NCBI GenBank assembly: GCA_016208015.1
Contig: JACQYW010000005.1
Location: 186,001-250,000 of the forward strand
From: Nitrosomonadales bacterium
Lineage (GTDB): Bacteria > Pseudomonadota > Gammaproteobacteria > Burkholderiales > Gallionellaceae
DNA: 64,000 nucleotides
Direction of reading: 5' to 3'
Below are positions 26,770-35,240 of the stretch, in pieces (positions within the stretch are counted from its first letter, which is position 1; each line of letters starts with the position of its first letter). Made by a program: the position numbers and the translations under genes. Below the pieces are notes generated by a model, which was not told the DNA's origin, did not search any database, and saw nothing but the letters and a program-made list of their open reading frames with translations.

Positions 26770-27312
26770 ATGACCAACTATCGCCGCAGCGACATTGCCG
26801 GAGCCAGTTACTTCTTCACGGTGAATCTGGCTGACCGTTCAAAATCTTTGCTAACAGAGCACATCGCATCATTGCGCAGTGCTGTTGAATACACTCGCGA
26901 GCGCCACCCCTTTATCGTCGATGCCATCGTGGTATTGCCCGAACATCTGCACGCGATTTGGACTTTGCCGGAAGGTGACAGCGATTTCGCATTGCGCTGG
27001 CGATTGATCAAAACAGTGTTCTCGCGCGGCCTGCCGCATGGGGAGCGACGCTCGGACAGCCGACAAGGCAAAGGTGAGCGCGGCATATGGCAGCGGCGAT
27101 ATTGGGAACATTACATCCGTGATGAAGCGGATTTTGCACGTCATATCGATTACATCCACATCAACCCGGTCAAACACGGATGGGCGATGCGGGTTGCCGA
27201 TTGGCCGCACTCGTCATTTCATCGTTATGTACGGGCGGGTATCCTGCCGATGGATTGGGCGGGTGATGTGGGAGTGAATTTAGAATGCGGTGAGCGGCGG
27301 GGATTTGATTGA
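26770..27312 (+). CDS. REP-associated tyrosine transposase (RAYT, TnpA-REP)
   Basis: 180-residue Y1-type HUH nuclease of the IS200/IS605-like superfamily, of the class thought to spread REP palindromes. The motifs are VVLPEHLHAIWTLP with the HUH pair H59/H61, WQRRYWEHYIRDE, and DYIHINPVKHG with the probable catalytic tyrosine Y128. The start ATG at 26770 (MTNYRRSDIAGASYFFTVNL) gives the family N-terminus. The gene is flanked by perfect inverted REP copies with the GTAG heads outermost, and its own TGA overlaps the right copy. All catalytic residues are present, so it may still be active. Confidence 0.95.
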   Translation: MTNYRRSDIAGASYFFTVNLADRSKSLLTEHIASLRSAVEYTRERHPFIVDAIVVLPEHLHAIWTLPEGDSDFALRWRLIKTVFSRGLPHGERRSDSRQGKGERGIWQRRYWEHYIRDEADFARHIDYIHINPVKHGWAMRVADWPHSSFHRYVRAGILPMDWAGDVGVNLECGERRGFD

Positions 27313-27342
27313 TGGGTATCGCTGCGCTCAACCCATCCTACG
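27311..27342 (-). repeat. REP element, right flank of RAYT
   Basis: Perfect inverted copy of the 32-base REP at 26724-26755, beginning GATGGGTATCGCTGCGCTCA and ending CCCATCCTACG. The RAYT stop codon (27310-27312) overlaps its first two bases. Confidence 0.92.
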
Positions 27343-27344
27343 CG

Positions 27345-27737
27345 GGCTTTCCATCCCCTGTGCGCCGCCGAGTAGCGCAGGCTGGTCAGGGGTAGTCCGA
27401 CGAATATGTCTGAGCACGTGACCGCGTAGCGGGTCGTGCGAGTTTATGAGGAGGCCTGACCAGTCGAGCAACGCAGGGGACCCCGCAGGGGCGGCGCGCT
27501 GGGGTCGCCTTCTTTTTGGTTACTTATTCTTTGGCGAAGCAAGAAAAAGTGACTAGCTGTCGGGCTACCCCCGACAGTGTTGCTTTCAAATAAACCAAAC
27601 CAGCGGGCTTCGCCCATCCTTCGACAAGCTCAGGACGAACGGTCTCAGAAATTCACAGATAGCACGCCGCTTCGCGGCGACCCTTCGACAGGCCTGTCCT
27701 GAGCAGCGTCGAAGGGCTCAGGGCGAACGGTATGGAG
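27345..27737. repeat. Cluster of interspersed repeats between RAYT and ubiX
   Basis: No gene is visible in these 393 bases. 27345-27590 resembles a long non-coding interspersed element common in betaproteobacteria, containing GAGTTTATGAGGAGG, the run CTTTTTGGTTACTTATTCTT (27514-27533), AAAAAGTGACTAGCTGTCGG and a small CTGTCGGG/CCCGACAG hairpin. The family likeness is from memory, not from a search. 27618-27642 and 27681-27731 contain CCTTCGACAAGCTCAGGACG-type repeats; the second is a palindrome with ACCCTTCGACAGG and CGTCGAAGGG arms. Confidence 0.6.
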
Positions 27738-28337
27738 TTACTCTCCCCACTTCTTCATCAAAGCCTGCTCGATCCCCAAATGATCCAATATCCGAGCAAC
27801 CACAAAATCCACCATATCCTGCACACTCTGCGGATGATGATAAAACCCCGGATTCGGCGGCATGATCACCGCGCCCGCATGCGACAGCTTCAGCATATTC
27901 TCCAGATGAATTGAAGAGAACGGCATCTCTCTCGGCACCAATATCAACGTTCGTTTCTCCTTCAGCATCACATCCGCCGCACGGCAGATCAGGTCATCGC
28001 TGATGCCGCCCGCGATCTTGCCCAGTGTGCCCATGGTGCAGGGGCACACCACCATCGCGTCGCCGGGGTTGGAGCCGGATGCCATGGGGGCGTACCAGTC
28101 CTGGATGCCGAAGACTTTGAGTTCGCCGCTGAAGGTGCCGATGCGGTCGGCGAAGATCTGCTCCGCGTCCTGCGGGCGGCTGGGCAGGGTGAAGTCCAGT
28201 TCCTGTTTGGCGACGATCTGCGCGGCTTGCGAGTAGATGAGATGCACACGGTGGCCGCTTTGCAGCAGGCATTCGAGCAGGCGGATGCCGTAGGGCAGGC
28301 CGGAGGCGCCAGTGAGTGCTAACGTTATCGTCTTCAT
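27738..28337 (-). CDS. ubiX: Flavin prenyltransferase UbiX
   Basis: Prenylates FMN to make the cofactor of UbiD-type decarboxylases, needed for ubiquinone synthesis. 199 residues start MKTITLALTGASGLPYGIRLLE and include SNPGDAMVVCPCTMGTLGKIAGGISDDLI, RTLILVPREMPFSSIHLENM and MPPNPGFYHHPQS, all UbiX signatures. The ATG at 28337 overlaps the upstream gene's TGA as ATGA. The usual partner ubiD is not in the window. Confidence 0.95.
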   Translation of the reverse strand: MKTITLALTGASGLPYGIRLLECLLQSGHRVHLIYSQAAQIVAKQELDFTLPSRPQDAEQIFADRIGTFSGELKVFGIQDWYAPMASGSNPGDAMVVCPCTMGTLGKIAGGISDDLICRAADVMLKEKRTLILVPREMPFSSIHLENMLKLSHAGAVIMPPNPGFYHHPQSVQDMVDFVVARILDHLGIEQALMKKWGE

Positions 28338-28888
28338 GGTTGCGGTTCCGGTTCGGGTTTGTCGCCATTATCCATGAATCTTGCCGCGATCAAGCCGTTC
28401 ACGGTGCCGAACACCAGCGCGGCGGTGGCGAAGATGGGGATGAGGTAGGCGATGCCGCTGTGCGGGATGAGCCACAGGTAGACCACGGCCATCTGTCCGG
28501 CGATGTGGGCGAAGGCGGCGAGGATGCTGTGCGTCACCGCGCCGAAGAAGCGCTGCGGCAAGTGCATACTCAGCGCGAGCACGGCGAGGCTGCACACTGC
28601 GCCGGAGAGGCTCAGGAAGAATCCCGGTGCGAGGAAGTTGCCGAACAGCAGGCTGCCTGCGACCACGCGCAGCAGCGAGACCCAGGCCGCCGCGCGCCAG
28701 CCGTAGCGCGCCAGCACAATCAGCGTGACGATGTTGGCCAGTCCCGGTTTCACGCCGGGCAGCGGGGTGGGGATGGCGTTCTCCAGCACGGTGAGGCCGA
28801 GCGCGACGGCGGCCATCCTGGCGATGTGGTGGTCTTCTGCTGAGGTGGCGAGTTTAATAGTTGAGGCTGTCATATTTCTTTGCTCCAC
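28334..28888 (-). CDS. Gx transporter family membrane protein (heptaprenyl-diphosphate-synthase component I-like)
   Basis: 184 residues with four or five membrane helices. The segment NAIPTPLPGVKPGLANIVTLI is typical of the family often annotated as heptaprenyl diphosphate synthase component I or Gx transporter, which resembles ECF-type S components. The start may be 28888 (MEQRNMTAS) or 28873 (MTASTIKL). It overlaps the NusG-domain gene (stop 28854). In many bacteria the two are adjacent and linked to ApbE/Rnf-type flavoprotein systems, but no apbE or rnf gene is in the window. Confidence 0.82.
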   Translation of the reverse strand: MEQRNMTASTIKLATSAEDHHIARMAAVALGLTVLENAIPTPLPGVKPGLANIVTLIVLARYGWRAAAWVSLLRVVAGSLLFGNFLAPGFFLSLSGAVCSLAVLALSMHLPQRFFGAVTHSILAAFAHIAGQMAVVYLWLIPHSGIAYLIPIFATAALVFGTVNGLIAARFMDNGDKPEPEPQP

Positions 28889-29228
28889 CCGTCAACTCCA
28901 CGCTCACTTCATTCGGCAGACAGATGGCGATCTCGCCCGCCTGCTGTATCCAGCCCTGGCGCACGCAGTATTGCCTCGGGCTGGGGTCGCTGCTGATGCG
29001 CGCTTTGCGTTTCTCGATGGTGATGATGCTGCTGCCGAGCGGGCCGGGCACTTCGATCTGCTGGTCGCGCGACAGCGGCACTTCCTTGAACACCTTGCCG
29101 CCGCTGCGGATGAGCGCGGTGTCGGCGATGCCGCCGGACCAGACGGTGAACGATATCCAGACGGTGAACGATATCCCGCTGAGCAGGGTGAGGTAATCGC
29201 CGGGTTTGATGTGGCGAAGTGCGAGCAC
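28854..29228 (-). CDS. NusG domain II-containing protein
   Basis: A 124-residue protein starting at a GTG (29228), 2 bp after rapZ, with HIKPGDYLTLLSGISF, one membrane helix, and the NusG-domain-II fold (VPLSRDQQIEVPGPLGSSIITIEKRKARI, SPRQYCVRQGWIQQAGEIAICLPNEVSVEL). This family is usually beside the Gx transporter gene, as here. An 18-bp tandem duplication (29139-29156 and 29157-29174) duplicates ISFTVW in the helix. The frame is open far upstream into rapZ, but that part is not homologous. Confidence 0.8.
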   Translation of the reverse strand: MLALRHIKPGDYLTLLSGISFTVWISFTVWSGGIADTALIRSGGKVFKEVPLSRDQQIEVPGPLGSSIITIEKRKARISSDPSPRQYCVRQGWIQQAGEIAICLPNEVSVELTGGAKKYDSLNY

Positions 29229-29230
29229 AG

Positions 29231-30076
29231 TCAGGCTTGCTGCGCGAGTTCGCGATGCCGTAACAGCACCTGCTGTTGCGGTTTGAAATGCTGCGCGAGG
29301 CGTTCGGCGAAATACACCGAGCGGTGCTGGCCGCCGGTGCAGCCGATGGCGACGGTGAGGTAGCTGCGGTTGTCGGCGACGAAGCTGGGCAGCCAGCTTT
29401 CGATGAAGTTGCGGATGTCCGCGTACATCTTTTGTGCCTGTTCGGTGTTGTCGAGGAAGGCGATCACCGGCTGGTCGCGCCCGGTCAGCGGGCGCAGCAG
29501 CGGGTCGTAGTGCGGATTGGGCAGGCTGCGCACATCGAACACCAGGTCGGCATCCAGCGGCAGGCCGTTCTTGAAGCCGAAGGATTCGAACAGCAGCGTG
29601 AGGCGCGCGCGATCCAGCGTGATGAACTGCTTGATCCAGGCGCGCAGCGCGTTGGCATTGAGGTCGCTGGTGTCGATGTGGTGGCCGATGTTGGCGATCT
29701 CGGCCAGCAGTTCGCGCTCCAGCGCGACGCATTCGGGCAATGTTTTCACGCCATCGTTGAGCGGATGCAGGCGGCGTGTCTCGGAGAAGCGCTTGACCAG
29801 CGTTTCGTTCTTGGCGTCGAGGAACAGCAGGTGCACGTCGATGCCCTGTTGTCTGAGCTTGTCGATGTATTGCGGCAGCAGCACGACGTTGTTGCCGCTG
29901 CGCACGTCGACGCTGACCGCGATCTTGCTCACCCCGGCCAGCGTGAGGTTGTTGGTCAGCACATGCAGCATCTCGGCGGGAAGGTTGTCCACGCAGTAGT
30001 AGCCGCTGTCTTCCAATACATTGAGTGCGACGCTCTTGCCCGAACCTGAAAGACCGCTGATGAGAAACAACTGCAT
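29231..30076 (-). CDS. rapZ: RNase adapter protein RapZ
   Basis: P-loop protein that in enterobacteria guides RNase E to the GlmZ small RNA and so controls amino-sugar synthesis. 281 residues: Walker A GLSGSGKS (8-15), [10 protein letters not shown], and the C-terminal part with [19 protein letters not shown] and [16 protein letters not shown], highly conserved in the family. The start at ATG 30076 gives the family N-terminus [15 protein letters not shown]. It lies 2 bp after hprK in the rpoN-hpf-ptsN-hprK-rapZ order. Whether a GlmZ-like RNA exists here is unknown. Confidence 0.96.
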   Translation of the reverse strand: MQLFLISGLSGSGKSVALNVLEDSGYYCVDNLPAEMLHVLTNNLTLAGVSKIAVSVDVRSGNNVVLLPQYIDKLRQQGIDVHLLFLDAKNETLVKRFSETRRLHPLNDGVKTLPECVALERELLAEIANIGHHIDTSDLNANALRAWIKQFITLDRARLTLLFESFGFKNGLPLDADLVFDVRSLPNPHYDPLLRPLTGRDQPVIAFLDNTEQAQKMYADIRNFIESWLPSFVADNRSYLTVAIGCTGGQHRSVYFAERLAQHFKPQQQVLLRHRELAQQA

Positions 30077-30078
30077 GG

Positions 30079-31014
30079 TCACTGATCCTGCAAGTGCTGG
30101 TCGTGCCGCGCGATGAATTCCTGCATGGTGTCGATGCCGCGCTGCTGCAACACGAAGTTGCGCGCGGCGGCTTCCACCAGCACGGCGAGGTTGCGGCCGG
30201 CCATCACGGGGATCTCCACCTTGCTGATCTTGACGCCCAGGATCTCCTCGGAGCCGGAGGTGGGCAGGCGCTCGAGTTTGGAAAGATCGTCGAACGGCGG
30301 GCGGTACAGATGCACGATGAGCTTGAGGCTCTTTTTGCGGCGCACCGCGGTCTCGCCGAACATGGTGCGGATATTGAGCATGCCGAGGCCGCGCACTTCG
30401 AGGAAGTCGCGCAGCAGGTCGGGGCAACGCCCTTCCAGCGTCTCCGGCGAGATGCGGTACAGCTCGGTGATGTCGTCCGCGACCAGGCCGCTGCCGCGGG
30501 TGATGAGTTCCAGCGCCAGTTCGCTTTTACCCACGCCGCTGTCGCCGGTGATCATCACGCCGACGCCGAGCGCATCGAGGAACACCCCGTGGCGCGTGGT
30601 GGAGTCGGCCAGCGCCTTGACGATGTAGTGGCGGATCATCCACATCAGTTGCACGCTGCCCAGCGGCGAGCGGAACAGCGGGGTGTGGGTGCGGTTGGCG
30701 AAGTCGAGCAGGCCTTTGGGGATGTCGGTCTCGCCTGCCACGATCAGGCAAAGCGGCTGGCCTTGTTCGAGCTTGGAGAGTGCTTCAGCCAGTTCGGCCG
30801 GGGAGAGCGCATGCAGATGGTCGAGTTCGATGCTGCTCAGCACCTGCACCCAGTTCGGGTGGATCAGGTTCATGTGGCCGATCAGGCCGCGGTTGGAGGT
30901 GTTGACGGTCTCGCTTTCCAGCATGCGATCCGCGCCCTTGGCGCCGCCCACCCAGGTGAGACTCAGGCGTTCCTGTTTGTCTTCGAAGAGCTGCTGGATG
31001 TTGACCTGGGCCAC
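30079..31014 (-). CDS. hprK: HPr kinase/phosphorylase
   Basis: Phosphorylates or dephosphorylates HPr on serine, linking the nitrogen PTS to metabolic state. 311 residues: an N-terminal DRTG-like domain and a C-terminal kinase domain with Walker [12 protein letters not shown] (around 155-165) and the HprK signature [16 protein letters not shown]. No HPr (ptsH) or enzyme I (ptsI) gene follows in this window, unlike the layout of many betaproteobacteria. Confidence 0.96.
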   Translation of the reverse strand: MAQVNIQQLFEDKQERLSLTWVGGAKGADRMLESETVNTSNRGLIGHMNLIHPNWVQVLSSIELDHLHALSPAELAEALSKLEQGQPLCLIVAGETDIPKGLLDFANRTHTPLFRSPLGSVQLMWMIRHYIVKALADSTTRHGVFLDALGVGVMITGDSGVGKSELALELITRGSGLVADDITELYRISPETLEGRCPDLLRDFLEVRGLGMLNIRTMFGETAVRRKKSLKLIVHLYRPPFDDLSKLERLPTSGSEEILGVKISKVEIPVMAGRNLAVLVEAAARNFVLQQRGIDTMQEFIARHDQHLQDQ

Positions 31015-31043
31015 GACTGTTTCCTTTCAGAGAAGCGGGGTGA

Positions 31044-31499
31044 TCATCCCTGCCATTCGGCGAACAGCTTGTAGATCTCGGCCGGATCGTCAGTCCCTTG
31101 CAGTTTGTCGCGGAACGTCTTGTCGCTGAACATCTGCGCCAGCTCGCCCAGCAGTTGCAGGTGCATGTCGGTCGCGCGCTCGGGCACCAGCAGCACGAAG
31201 ATGAAACTCACCGGCAGTCCGTCCGGCGCATCGAAGGGGATGGGGTTCTGCATCTTGACGAAGGCGGCGGCCGCATCGCGCAGGCCTTTCACGCGTCCGT
31301 GGGGGATGGCGACGCCCTGTCCCAGACCGGTGGAGCCGAGCTTCTCGCGTGCGAACAGGCTGTCGAACACCTGGCTGCGCGCGATCTGCTGTGTGTTCTC
31401 GAACAACAACCCGACGCGTTCGAACACGCGTTTCTTGCTGGCGGATTCGTTATCCAGCAGCACGCATTCCGGGGTCAAAATCTTGCTGATAAGGCTCAT
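31044..31499 (-). CDS. ptsN: PTS IIA-like nitrogen-regulatory protein
   Basis: Phosphoryl acceptor of the nitrogen-related PTS. 151 residues with the active-site histidine H67 in GQGVAIPHGRV, FVLLVPERATDMHLQLLGELA and an N-terminal MSLISKILTPECVLLD. It lies 29 bp upstream of hprK and 53 bp downstream of hpf. A terminator-like hairpin stands between hpf and ptsN, so expression of this part may be reduced relative to hpf. Confidence 0.96.
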   Translation of the reverse strand: MSLISKILTPECVLLDNESASKKRVFERVGLLFENTQQIARSQVFDSLFAREKLGSTGLGQGVAIPHGRVKGLRDAAAAFVKMQNPIPFDAPDGLPVSFIFVLLVPERATDMHLQLLGELAQMFSDKTFRDKLQGTDDPAEIYKLFAEWQG

Positions 31500-31510
31500 G
31501 ATGGTTCACC

Positions 31511-31543
31511 AAATGAAAACGAGGCAACCAAGCGGTTGCCTCG
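31511..31543 (-). terminator. Hairpin between hpf and ptsN
   Basis: On the minus strand GAGGCAACC pairs with GGTTGCCTC around GCTT and is followed by GTTTTCATTT. It lies about 10 bp after the hpf stop and about 12 bp before the ptsN start. The T-rich tail is imperfect, so it may be a partial terminator or an mRNA-stabilising hairpin. Confidence 0.6.
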
Positions 31544-31552
31544 TGACTCGTT

Positions 31553-31876
31553 TTATTCTGCGGTACCGTGTTTTCCAGTTTCGTCATGGCGTCGCGCAGT
31601 GTGTTTCTCCTTGTGCTTCAGCACCTGACGATCCAGCGAATCGACCAGTGCATCGATGGCGACGTACAGGTTGCTGTCCTCGGTCTCGGCGAAGATGGCT
31701 TTGCCGGAAACATGGACGTTGGCTTCGGCCTTCTGGACCAGCTTGTCCACGGACAGGATCACGTTGATGTCGATCACGTTGTCGAAATGTCGTTTGACCT
31801 TGTCCAGTTTGCTGGTCACATGTTCGCGGATGGCCGGGGTGATTTCGAGGTGACGTCCTGTGAGGTTGAGGTTCAT
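31553..31876 (-). CDS. hpf: Ribosome hibernation promoting factor
   Basis: A 107-residue short-form HPF/YfiA-family protein that binds the 30S decoding region in stationary phase. MNLNLTGRHLEITPAIREHV, the long helices around KLDKVKRHFDNVI and DLYVAIDALVDSLDRQV-like SNLYVAIDALVDSLDRQVLK are diagnostic. The C-terminal tail is short and charged. It follows rpoN by 18 bp, the usual arrangement. Confidence 0.95.
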   Translation of the reverse strand: MNLNLTGRHLEITPAIREHVTSKLDKVKRHFDNVIDINVILSVDKLVQKAEANVHVSGKAIFAETEDSNLYVAIDALVDSLDRQVLKHKEKHTARRHDETGKHGTAE

Positions 31877-31894
31877 GGCCTGCTCCTTGTTTGG

Positions 31895-33325
31895 TTAAAA
31901 AGACTTGCGAAGATTTACCGGAAGGATGTTCATTCCCTCGCGGTATTTTGCCACGGTACGGCGGGCGACCAATATGCCCTGCTGTGCCAGGATTTCGGAC
32001 ATGCGACTGTCGGTGAGCGGATGCTTGTCATCCTCCTCGTTGACCAGCTGCTTGATGAGAGCGCGGATGGCGGTGGAAGAACAGGCGCCGCCCGCTTCGG
32101 TGGCGAGACCGCTGCCGAAGAAATACTTGAATTCGTAGATGCCGCGCGGGGTGAGCATGAACTTCTGCGTGGTCACGCGCGAGATGGTGGATTCGTGCAG
32201 TTCGAGCTGGTCGGCGATCTCGCGCAGCACCAGCGGGCGCATGGCGATGTCGCCGTGCTCGAAGAACTGGCGCTGGCGCTCGACGATGGCCTGCGACACG
32301 CGCAGGATGGTCTCGAAACGCTGCTGCAGGTTCTTGATGAACCAGCGCGCTTCCTGCAACTGGGTGGACATCTCCTGCGCGCTCTTCTCGCCGCGCTGCT
32401 GCAGGATGTTGGCATACACCTGGTTGATGCGCAGACGCGGCATCGCTTCCGGGTTCAGGCGCGCGCGCCAGATGCCGCCGTGGCGCTCCACCAGTACATC
32501 CGGCACCACGTAGTCCGCCGCGCGATGCTCGAATGCGGTGCCCGGCTTGGGTTGCAGGTGGACGATCAGGTCTTGCGCGCAACGCAGAGCGGCATCGTCG
32601 CAGCGCAGGGCTTTCTTCAGTTTGTTGAAGTCGCGCGCGGCGAGCAGGTCAAGGTGATTGGTCACGAGGGCAAGCGCCAAGTCGCGGCCGGGAACGTCTT
32701 CCGGCATGTCGCGCAACTGCAGCGCCAGGCATTCGCTCAGGCTGCGCGCGCCGATGCCCGGTGCGTCCAGATGCTGCAACTGCACCAGCGCGGTCTCCAG
32801 ATCGTCCAGCGAGACATCCAGTTCCGGCGGCAACAGTTCGAAGATCTCTTCCAGCGGCTGCGACAGGTAGGCGTTCTCGTCCAGTGCGTCGATGAGCAGG
32901 CCGACCAGTTTCTTGTCGCGCGCGTCCATCTGGCTCATGTTCAATTCCCACAGCAGGTGCTCGCGCATGCTGGGCCGGTCGGCGGCGACTTCGGCGTAGC
33001 CGTCGTCCTCGTCGTCCGGGCTGGAAGATGAGGAGGATGAGAAGGTGGGTTCCTGCCAGTCGCTGCTGTCGTTGCGCGATTCGGGTTCGGCGGGAGTGCC
33101 GTTCTCGGCGTTATTGGCCGGTGCCGGGGTGTCGGTGCTGCTGTTGCCGCTGTAGGTCTGGTTGGTGTTCTCGTCCTCGCGTTCGAGGAAGGGGTTCTCG
33201 TCCAGCAGGCGCGCGGTCTCCTGATTGATCTCGAGCGTCGACAGTTGCAGCAGCTTGATAGCTTGCTGCAACTGCGGGGTCAGCGTCAGTTGCTGGGATT
33301 GCCTGAGTTGGAGAGAGTGTTTCAT
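31895..33325 (-). CDS. rpoN: RNA polymerase sigma-54 factor
   Basis: Recognises -24/-12 promoters and needs enhancer-binding activators. 476 residues: glutamine-rich region I (MKHSLQLRQSQQLTLTPQLQQAIKLLQLST), a long acidic region II (about 60-130), the core-binding domain, and the C-terminal RpoN box read as ARRTVAKYREG. Two near-consensus sigma-54 promoters lie in this window (39459-39474 and 40407-40422). The gene sits between lptB and hpf in conserved order. Confidence 0.97.
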   Translation of the reverse strand: MKHSLQLRQSQQLTLTPQLQQAIKLLQLSTLEINQETARLLDENPFLEREDENTNQTYSGNSSTDTPAPANNAENGTPAEPESRNDSSDWQEPTFSSSSSSSPDDEDDGYAEVAADRPSMREHLLWELNMSQMDARDKKLVGLLIDALDENAYLSQPLEEIFELLPPELDVSLDDLETALVQLQHLDAPGIGARSLSECLALQLRDMPEDVPGRDLALALVTNHLDLLAARDFNKLKKALRCDDAALRCAQDLIVHLQPKPGTAFEHRAADYVVPDVLVERHGGIWRARLNPEAMPRLRINQVYANILQQRGEKSAQEMSTQLQEARWFIKNLQQRFETILRVSQAIVERQRQFFEHGDIAMRPLVLREIADQLELHESTISRVTTQKFMLTPRGIYEFKYFFGSGLATEAGGACSSTAIRALIKQLVNEEDDKHPLTDSRMSEILAQQGILVARRTVAKYREGMNILPVNLRKSF

Positions 33326-33356
33326 TGCCGGGTCTTGGTGTGGGAGCGGCGCGATC

Positions 33357-34079
33357 TTATAACTTGAAGTGCTCGCCCAAATACACCTTCCTCACGCCCT
33401 CATTATAGATGATTTCCTCGGGCTTGCCCTCCGCCATCACCGAGCCGGCGTTGATGATGTAGGCGCGGTCGCAGATACCCAATGTTTCCCGCACGTTATG
33501 GTCGGTGATGAGCACGCCGATGCCGCGTTCCTTGAGGAAACGGATGATCTTCTGGATATCCAGCACGGCGATGGGGTCGACCCCGGCGAAGGGTTCATCG
33601 AGCAGGATGAAACGCGGGTCGGAGGCGAGCGCGCGGGCGATCTCCACACGCCGCCGTTCGCCGCCGGACAGGCTGATGGCCGGGTTGTCGCGGATATGGG
33701 TGATGTGCAGATCGTTCAGCAGCGATTCCAGACGCGCGTTCATCTCGGCGGGCGCATAACCCTGCAATTCCAGCACCGCCTGGATGTTCTCGGTCACGGT
33801 CAGGCGGCGGAAGATGGAGGCTTCCTGCGGCAGGTAGGCCAGCCCGAGGCGGGCGCGGCGGTGGATGGGGAAGTGGGTGAGATCCTGGTCGTCGATGAAG
33901 ATCTCGCCGCCGTCGGTGGCGCAGAGGCCGACGATCATATAGAAACTGGTGGTCTTGCCCGCGCCGTTGGGGCCGAGCAGACCGACCACTTCGCCGCTCC
34001 TCACGGACAGAGAGACATCCTGCACGACGGTGCGGGCGCGATAGCGTTTTTTCAGCGAGACGGTGCGGAGTTCACTCAT
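33357..34079 (-). CDS. lptB: LPS export ABC transporter ATPase LptB
   Basis: Cytoplasmic ATPase that powers extraction of LPS from the inner membrane with LptFG and LptC. 240 residues: Walker [16 protein letters not shown]-loop YLPQEASIF, signature [15 protein letters not shown] and Walker [13 protein letters not shown], followed by the H-loop in [10 protein letters not shown]. Its start overlaps the lptA stop as ATGA. Confidence 0.97.
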   Translation of the reverse strand: MSELRTVSLKKRYRARTVVQDVSLSVRSGEVVGLLGPNGAGKTTSFYMIVGLCATDGGEIFIDDQDLTHFPIHRRARLGLAYLPQEASIFRRLTVTENIQAVLELQGYAPAEMNARLESLLNDLHITHIRDNPAISLSGGERRRVEIARALASDPRFILLDEPFAGVDPIAVLDIQKIIRFLKERGIGVLITDHNVRETLGICDRAYIINAGSVMAEGKPEEIIYNEGVRKVYLGEHFKL

Positions 34080-34672
34080 GGCTTGGGTTTGGATAAGGTC
34101 GGGCTGGATTGGATGGTGAGCGGCGCGTCCTGGGTTACGCGGACGTTGGCCGGCTCGGCGGTTTTGGGCTGGATCACCGCATGTACGCGGCCTTTGTTCG
34201 GGTCGTCCGGGTTGTCCGGGTCGCCGCTGACCCGGAACACCTCGGTGCGGGTGCTGTAGGCGATATGGTCGCCTTTCAGGTCGTCCTGTTCCCTTTTGAC
34301 GCGGGCCTGGCCGAAGAAGTGTACGGTCTCGGCGCGCGTGTCGTATTCGATGCGCTCGCCGTAACCTTCCACGATCTCGTCGGTGCCTTCATGTTTCTGG
34401 CGGAAGCTGGCCGGTTTTCCGGTGGCGGTCAGGTGCTTGTAACCTTTCGCGTTCTGCCTCATCACGATCTTTTCGGCCTGGATGTGCAAGGTGCCCTGCG
34501 TCAGTTCCACTTTGCCTTCGAACACACTGTTTTGTTTCAGGTCGTCGATGACCACGCTATCCGCTTCCATGTGGATAGTCTTCTCGCGGTCCGCGTTCTC
34601 GGCGTGCAACAGGCTGCCCCAACCCAGCAGCAGAAGACCGAACATGACAGCGCTACTCGGGGATCGGCTCAT
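34076..34672 (-). CDS. lptA: LPS transport periplasmic protein LptA
   Basis: Periplasmic bridge protein that carries LPS between LptC and LptDE. 198 residues with a signal peptide ([20 protein letters not shown], cleavage near LLHA) and the OstA/LptA jelly-roll repeats ([35 protein letters not shown]). The start at 34672 gives a sensible signal peptide and overlaps the end of lptC by 20 bp. A proline- and lysine-containing C-terminal tail is variable in the family. Confidence 0.94.
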   Translation of the reverse strand: MSRSPSSAVMFGLLLLGWGSLLHAENADREKTIHMEADSVVIDDLKQNSVFEGKVELTQGTLHIQAEKIVMRQNAKGYKHLTATGKPASFRQKHEGTDEIVEGYGERIEYDTRAETVHFFGQARVKREQDDLKGDHIAYSTRTEVFRVSGDPDNPDDPNKGRVHAVIQPKTAEPANVRVTQDAPLTIQSSPTLSKPKP

Positions 34673-35240
34673 GGTTCGCTCTGACGCGCGACAGCAGCCT
34701 GACGGTGCGCGCCTTGTTGTCGAGTTCCATGCCAACGGCACGGAGGGTGCTATAGGGGTCGGTCACCACCACCGACTGGTCGGTATCCGCCCAGTCGCTG
34801 TCGGGGACGACGTGCAGGTAATCGGTGGCGAAGCGTTGCTCGCCGCTACCGTCGCTGGCGGGGCGCAAGATGCGCACCTCATCGTAAAGGTACACATGGT
34901 CGCCTTTGCTCGAGATCATGCCGGTCTGCGCCGCAGTGCGGGTGGGCGGACGATCCGGATAGAGGTTGGTGAGTTGCGGCATCTGCAGGTGCGTGGTGTC
35001 GTCGTCCGGATAATGCCAGAGCCGCTCGGCCGCGATGACGAAGCGCGGCTGGCCTTCCGTGTTCAGCGTCACCGCGGAGAAACGGTCGACGGAGTAATCG
35101 ATGTCATGGCGTTGCTGGCCCTGGCTCTGCGGCAAAGGCTGGACTTGCTGGTTGAGCCAGTAGGTGGCGAGCAGCAACAGCAGCAGCGGCAACAGCGGTA
35201 GCCATGCGCGCGTTTTTTCGACAAAGGTCGGAGTTCGCAT
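34653..35240 (-). CDS. lptC: LPS export protein LptC
   Basis: Bitopic inner-membrane protein of the Lpt bridge. 195 residues with an N-terminal helix (WLPLLPLLLLLLATYWL) and an OstA-like periplasmic domain (FSAVTLNTEGQPRFVIAAERLWHYPDDDTTHL, GDHVYLYDEVRI). It is encoded between kdsC and lptA; its ATG overlaps the kdsC stop as TAATG. Sequence conservation of LptC is low, so the assignment leans on fold-like pattern and context. Confidence 0.92.
   Translation of the reverse strand: MRTPTFVEKTRAWLPLLPLLLLLLATYWLNQQVQPLPQSQGQQRHDIDYSVDRFSAVTLNTEGQPRFVIAAERLWHYPDDDTTHLQMPQLTNLYPDRPPTRTAAQTGMISSKGDHVYLYDEVRILRPASDGSGEQRFATDYLHVVPDSDWADTDQSVVVTDPYSTLRAVGMELDNKARTVRLLSRVRANHEPIPE

Noticed and set aside
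27618..27731. CCTTCGAC-type repeats as attachment sites or a CRISPR fragment
   Set aside because: Copies vary in spacing and orientation and occur inside trmB and a REP loop, so they are dispersed repeats. No regular repeat-spacer array exists in the window.
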